From Nitzschia sp. DOCU1 (Eukaryota; Bacillariophyta; Bacillariophyceae; Bacillariales; Bacillariaceae), in contig OX595995.1 in NCBI GenBank assembly GCA_951394045.1, positions 620,001 through 684,000 of the forward strand: a DNA stretch of 64,000 nt, given 5' to 3'. Position numbers and translations under genes: made by a program. Shown here piece after piece: positions 59,748-64,000 of this stretch. Each line of letters opens with the position of its first letter. Positions within the stretch are counted from its first letter, which is position 1. The notes under the pieces are model-generated. The model was not told the origin of the DNA. It was given only the letters and a program-made list of their open reading frames with translations, and did no database searches.

Positions 59748-61796
59748 CTATTTGACCCCAATATTCCTCCACGCGAATCTACGATACCCTTGTGTCCCTA
59801 GGCTCTCGCAGTTGGATTCTGATGCTGGCTTTGCTCCTGTTGCCCGCGGCATATCAGTCTCGCCAGAACGAAGGTACCTGCTACGAATCTTTTCCCTGCT
59901 CCGTTCATAAAGTAGGGACGGTTTTGCTCCCGGCGCCTGCCCATAACACGACACGCTTGCGTTCCCTCCACTTCGCCCTTGTAGATTCATTGTATTGACG
60001 TTCCCGGACGATATAACAGGTCCCTTTCCTTTTCTGCAGTTCGGATGCGTAAGTGGAGGGCCTGCCATTGGTTCCGAAACTCTCGTCGTCGAGCCCATCT
60101 TCCCATTTTTAAGTGCGTCGTTCATCTTTGCATATAGACGAGACTTTGTAAGTGGCGTCGTTGCCTTCGCCAATTGTGCTTTTAGGCTTTGGCTTTCTTG
60201 CAGAGCAACTTGATGCCCTATGACCAGGCGTGCGATCTGGAGTTGCGCTTCCATCAGCTCATTGTTTGCTTGTTTCGTTTTATCCTTCAAGTCTTCTATT
60301 TGTCGTTGATGCTCGTTTTCCGCCTCTTCGAAGCGGATCCGCCAGTCTTGAATCTCTTTCTGGTACTGCGCTAGTTGATGTTGATACTTTTTTGCATTTT
60401 CCGAAGTCTCATGCTTCCAGATATATTGTTCCAAAGCTCGATTCATCTGTACTTGGACCAAATGTCGTTTCAACTTCAGAAGCTCTGTCCTCGGATCCAG
60501 ATGAGAGGTGAACAAATTATAGGGAGAATTCGAGCTAAGGAACGAGTTGTTGGTCCTATCCATACCAAGAGAAACCGAATTCTTCAGTTCTTGTATCTGT
60601 TGCGCTTGGACCTCTATTAGTGCGTTGGCAGAATCCAGTTCCTCTTGTATGCACATATTTGGGTTCCACAAGGTGTTGTTCTCGCGTCTGGTTTTCGATA
60701 GGCCATTGCCGAGCGTACTTATGGATAATGATCCTGACAGCGTTGGCGGAGGTGGTGGTGGTGGTGGTGATGGTGGTGGGATTTGATGGGCTGTGGTTGG
60801 CTTTACGGGCTTGACAACATCATCATTGAGCGGGGCCACCAAAATATTCCTCTCCTTTTCATTTTTCTTCTTCATTTCCAATGCCTTGATTTGCGCTGCT
60901 AGAGCTAGCGGAGTCGACGGTTTGGTCCCAGGTTCTGTCGATTTGTCCATAATACCGCGAAATGTTGTGCGGACGCTCTTCAGAGCCTCAAGCCGCCTAT
61001 CATTGAGCGGGGCCACCAAAATATTCCCCTCCTTTTCATTTTTCTCCATTTCCAATGCCTTGATTTGCGCTGCTAGAGCTAGCGGAGTCGACGTTTTGGT
61101 CCCAGGTTCTGTCGATTTGTCCATAATACCGCGAAATGTTGTGCGGACGCTCTTCAGAGCCTCAAGCCGCCTTTGCTTGCGCTTCTTGTAGGCTTCGGAC
61201 TGAAAATAGGTCGACCCAGCGGCTGTCGGTGCTGACCCAGCGGCTTTCGGTGCTTGAACACTCCGTATAGAATGCGCAGAATCCGATTGTGGATAAGATT
61301 CCTTTCGAGTCGAATGGTAAAGGCTTCCCTGGCTCCCTTCACCAGTTGCCTTGGGTGTCTGAACACTCCTTATAGAATGCGCAGAACCATGTTCTGCAGA
61401 AGGTTCATTTCGTGCTGAATGGTTGCGGTGGTTATCTTCCACAGCTGCCCTCGGTGTCTGAATACTCTTTATAGAGCGCGTAGAACAAGATTCTGGATGA
61501 GGTCGATTTCGAGTTGAATGGTTAAGACTACCCTGGCTCTCTTCACCCAATCGAGGCGTGGTGCTGATTTTAAGTCCAACCCCAGCCCCTTCTGTTTTTA
61601 TTGCTGAAAGTGGTTTTCGTTGACGATAAGATTCGAAGTCGAAAATCTGTGGTTTTTGCTGAGGAGGAGATTCAAAATTCTCGATGTTTTCCCAATCACT
61701 GACCTCCGACAGGTCACTGCCCGATGGGCTGCTGTCGTCGGGATCGATTCTCCTTACCCAAAGAGAATCGCTGAAGGTGTGTGGCCATTGACTCAT
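59748..61796 (-). CDS. Coiled-coil protein with nested tandem duplications
   Basis: Predicted 682 residues. Residues ~75-185 contain three diverged copies of a ~37-residue unit (GSQGSLYHSTR, then SAHSIRSVQTPKA). Residues ~209-324 are two nearly identical 57/58-residue copies (LEALKSVRTTFRGIMDKS, PLALAAQIKALEM, NILVAPLND). A Pro run (PPPSPPPPPPPP) near 340 separates them from a C-terminal coiled coil, about 380-560 (ELDSANALIEVQAQQIQELK; NRALEQYIWKHE; QEIQDWRIRFEEAENEH). The last ~120 residues are polar and basic. I do not recognise the family. A cytoskeletal or basal scaffold role is only suggested by composition. Confidence 0.65.
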   Translation of the reverse strand: MSQWPHTFSDSLWVRRIDPDDSSPSGSDLSEVSDWENIENFESPPQQKPQIFDFESYRQRKPLSAIKTEGAGVGLKISTTPRLGEESQGSLNHSTRNRPHPESCSTRSIKSIQTPRAAVEDNHRNHSARNEPSAEHGSAHSIRSVQTPKATGEGSQGSLYHSTRKESYPQSDSAHSIRSVQAPKAAGSAPTAAGSTYFQSEAYKKRKQRRLEALKSVRTTFRGIMDKSTEPGTKTSTPLALAAQIKALEMEKNEKEGNILVAPLNDRRLEALKSVRTTFRGIMDKSTEPGTKPSTPLALAAQIKALEMKKKNEKERNILVAPLNDDVVKPVKPTTAHQIPPPSPPPPPPPPTLSGSLSISTLGNGLSKTRRENNTLWNPNMCIQEELDSANALIEVQAQQIQELKNSVSLGMDRTNNSFLSSNSPYNLFTSHLDPRTELLKLKRHLVQVQMNRALEQYIWKHETSENAKKYQHQLAQYQKEIQDWRIRFEEAENEHQRQIEDLKDKTKQANNELMEAQLQIARLVIGHQVALQESQSLKAQLAKATTPLTKSRLYAKMNDALKNGKMGSTTRVSEPMAGPPLTHPNCRKGKGPVISSGNVNTMNLQGRSGGNASVSCYGQAPGAKPSLLYERSREKIRSRYLRSGETDMPRATGAKPASESNCESLGTQGYRRFAWRNIGVK
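60824..61174. repeat. In-frame tandem duplication, 177 + 174 nt
   Basis: Unit 1 is 60824-61000 and unit 2 is 61001-61174. They differ by a 3-nt deletion and about five substitutions. Both start CATTGAGCGGGGCCACCAAA. Confidence 0.95.
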
Positions 61797-62735
61797 GTTC
61801 TCGCAAATATATGTAGGGTCAATCTCCTTAACGAAGATGAAGGAGACGTGGTCCTTCTAATCTAAAGGGGCCTATAGATACAGCAGTGCAGGTATCAAGA
61901 ACCCAACTTGTCGTCGTGAGACAAACAATCCACCAAATCATGACGAAGGCGAGAAGGAGTGGCGATCGCCGAACGAGAGAGCAGAAGAAAGCAACGCCCT
62001 GCTCGCTCAGACACTCGCTCGCAAAGTGAAAAATTATATTTTAATACATATACAGACATGAATAGATTGTTTACTGCATTGCAATAAGTACCATCCCGGC
62101 ACATTGGATAGCAGCTACGATACACATGAATGATGGTCGATTCTCAATCCAAATCCATAGTCTGTACATACCAAGTACTTCACCATGGCCACCCGTGAAA
62201 ACGAGTATCATAGCTCCGACTAGAGCTAGTAATGCAGCTTGCCCCAATAATGTTAGCTGAATAATATACGATATACCGGTGTAGAAGAGCCGGCGAACGA
62301 AAGGTGGTGTTTGTTTCTTCCTTGTTATTCTAAGAACCTACTGGCGTCCGCACCAAGAAGAAACCTGGTTCGGTACCCAGCGGTGGTGTGTCGCCCAAAC
62401 TGTCCTCCAGACTTGTACCAGCATCATGCCCATTGCGAATCCGTCGTTTACCCGGCGTTCACAAGGCCATTTTATGACCATGAGACTGATTCCGATCCAC
62501 GCCCTACCCCCCAACGGAACAACAGGTAGTTGATCACAGTTTGGATATCCATGAATTAGTTTTTAACGAATGTCGTGGCTTTGCGACTAGAGTCGATAAG
62601 AAACGAAAATAAATAAAATAGGAAAGTACGCGGATTACCTCTGACCGCCAGCCGGTCTCAAAGCTACCCAATTTCAATTCGGAATTGCAATAAGGCTGTC
62701 TAATGAAAACTGAGCGCACATCAGTGGCTGTCACT
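61797..62735. other. Intergenic region, 0.94 kb, no gene seen
   Basis: Spacer between two minus-strand genes: 3' end of the acidic membrane protein and promoter of the coiled-coil protein. Short frames only. Confidence 0.3.
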
Positions 62736-64000
62736 CTAATACCTCTTGTCATGAGAAAGTTGCATATATCCGGCGCGCCTTGGGTCTGGGCAATCGAATC
62801 GTTTCTTCCGCGAAAGGTAAATAACGAGTAGAAAGATACCTATCGCCAGATAAATGGACATCTTCATTCCCCCTAACTCGTCGTCGTCGTCGTCATCCCA
62901 CCATTTTTCCGGCAGCTTTTCAACATGTTCCTTTCCATACCCTGAATCAAAAATATTGCTTTCGCCGCCTTGATCCTGATCCATTATATGAAGGTTGTCT
63001 TCGCTACTGGCAAACGAAGCTTGGATATCTTCGACATCGGCATCAAAGTCTAAACTGGTGCCATCGAGAGCATCGAAATCAAAATCTCCGGAAGTGTAAT
63101 CATCACCCTTTGAGCCACCGTTCTTCCATTCGTCGATCATATCATGACTATCCCTGTCAACAATGACACCATCTTCGTCACGAGAGTCTGCACTGTCTTC
63201 TTTGCCGTCATCTTGGTCCTCGTCGGAATCAGAACCCTCTTCGTTTGTCTCCTCCTCCTCCTTAGATGGCTGCTCGTCTTGTTCCCCATCCCCGTCGGGG
63301 CCGCTAACAATTGCGCCAGCGGATTCTACCTCCGATCCAGCATCTTTGCTGGCATCTTCGTTGGGACTTTCACGCCCCTTACCTTCTTCCAGTTCTGAAG
63401 TCGCCTCGTATTCGCCGTCTCGCTCTGCAGCATCATAAGTCTCCCCATCGCTAGAACCCGCTCCTACTGCGGCTTTGTCGACCTCTTCCTCGTCTACCGT
63501 TTCAACGACGCTGGAGTCCGATGTACGGCTTTCATTTGTGGTATGGGTGTCTTCATCACTGGGAGCCCCAACATCCTTGGCCGCGACTATGTCGCTTTCG
63601 TTATCTTGATTCGTTTCATCGTCGTGCTCGTGCTCATCATCGCCACCAATCCGTGATTCTTCGTCCAGGGCAGTCCCTCCTCCTCCTTCTTCTTCTTGAG
63701 TCATAGAGAGCGAAGCATCTTCTCCATGCTGGTGAAACTCTTCCGTATTGACAGCCTCTGTTTCTCCTTTCTGATCCTCTTCAACGGAGAACAAGTCTTT
63801 ATGCTCGTCGATGCCAGCGCTTGAAGATGTCGCAGCATTGGCTTCTTGGTCTCCACCATATTTTTCAGGCTCATTTGCGTCATTAGCTGAAGAACCATCA
63901 ACGCCTCCCGCTGCAGAATTGTCGTCAACAATTTGCTCATCATCACCCCCTGTGGACTCTCCGGCTTTGGCATTACTGGCGTTGGGCACTTGTTGGTGAT
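62736..64000 (-). CDS. Acidic single-pass membrane protein with a YMQL sorting-like tail (5' end outside window)
   Basis: The frame is open to the window edge, so the start is missing; about 420 residues are seen. More than a third of the first ~340 are Asp or Glu (for example DDENVVE-like and SDSDEDQDDGKEDSADS runs). Then WWDDDDDDELG leads into one TM helix, SIYLAIGIFLLVIYL, a stop-transfer RKKRF and a ~20-residue tail containing YMQL, which fits the Tyr-x-x-hydrophobic adaptor-binding motif. The layout suggests a type I protein with an acidic, possibly cation-binding lumenal domain, sorted through Golgi/endosomes; in diatoms silica-vesicle roles are conceivable but not shown. A signal peptide should lie just upstream. 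Confidence 0.7.
   Translation of the reverse strand, partial: HQQVPNASNAKAGESTGGDDEQIVDDNSAAGGVDGSSANDANEPEKYGGDQEANAATSSSAGIDEHKDLFSVEEDQKGETEAVNTEEFHQHGEDASLSMTQEEEGGGGTALDEESRIGGDDEHEHDDETNQDNESDIVAAKDVGAPSDEDTHTTNESRTSDSSVVETVDEEEVDKAAVGAGSSDGETYDAAERDGEYEATSELEEGKGRESPNEDASKDAGSEVESAGAIVSGPDGDGEQDEQPSKEEEETNEEGSDSDEDQDDGKEDSADSRDEDGVIVDRDSHDMIDEWKNGGSKGDDYTSGDFDFDALDGTSLDFDADVEDIQASFASSEDNLHIMDQDQGGESNIFDSGYGKEHVEKLPEKWWDDDDDDELGGMKMSIYLAIGIFLLVIYLSRKKRFDCPDPRRAGYMQLSHDKRY

Overview
The window looks like nuclear DNA of a diatom, probably a pennate one (inference from gene content and structure; no species is claimed). Evidence: compact, often divergently paired protein genes; few and short introns (52 to 87 nt) with GT..AG borders; eukaryote-only families (BET3/TRAPPC3, CWF19L1, HBS1, an NSUN-type RNA methyltransferase, a Uso1-like golgin, a LIM protein, an ABCA transporter); and relics of multigene families I associate with diatoms (hybrid histidine kinase, Pro/Ser-repeat protein, GlcNAc-transferase). 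There are no operons, no prokaryotic promoters, and I found no tRNA, rRNA or CRISPR array.

Layout. 0.3-10.9 kb is an ordinary gene-dense block: rhodanese protein (-), BET3 (+), ER thioredoxin-like protein (-), a spliced 8-TM protein (+), CWF19-like protein (-), CCCH zinc-finger protein (+) and an unknown basic protein (+). 11-26.3 kb is a 15-kb island of broken genes and repeats: a Pro/Ser-repeat protein relic, a GAF-like gene with in-frame stops and a decayed partial duplicate beside it, a 5'-truncated ABCA transporter interrupted near its 3' end by a Tudor-like coding fragment between 123-nt direct repeats, a 2 x 297-nt tandem duplication, and a histidine-kinase fragment joined to a GlcNAc-transferase fragment. 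26.3-47.2 kb is gene-dense again: LIM protein (-), 2-oxoglutarate oxygenase (-), a giant golgin of 2966 aa (+), a single-pass PH-like protein (-), an LRR-like gene with a frame break (+), a coiled-coil nuclear protein (-) and HBS1 (+). 47.9-48.5 kb is a 562-bp element with 32-bp perfect terminal inverted repeats, probably a MITE. 48.8-64 kb holds a four-exon secreted beta-repeat protein (+), a cupin/JmjC-like membrane protein (-), the NSUN protein (+), a 1231-aa disordered protein with an RVxF motif (+), a coiled-coil protein with internal tandem duplications (-) and, cut by the window edge, an acidic single-pass membrane protein (-).

Themes: vesicle traffic (BET3, golgin, sorting-motif membrane protein), RNA maturation and translation quality control (CWF19L1, CCCH, NSUN, HBS1) and secretory-pathway proteins. 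No operon-like co-operation is implied. The signals most worth a second look are the golgin's stop-free 75-nt intron, the inverted-repeat element, six copies of the palindrome CTACCGGTAG, the exactly duplicated ABCA segment around foreign coding sequence, and the HK/glycosyltransferase chimeric relic.

Gene starts were set on ATG where an open frame extended upstream through GTG or TTG. Intron borders are inferred from splice consensus plus restored reading frame, not from transcripts.
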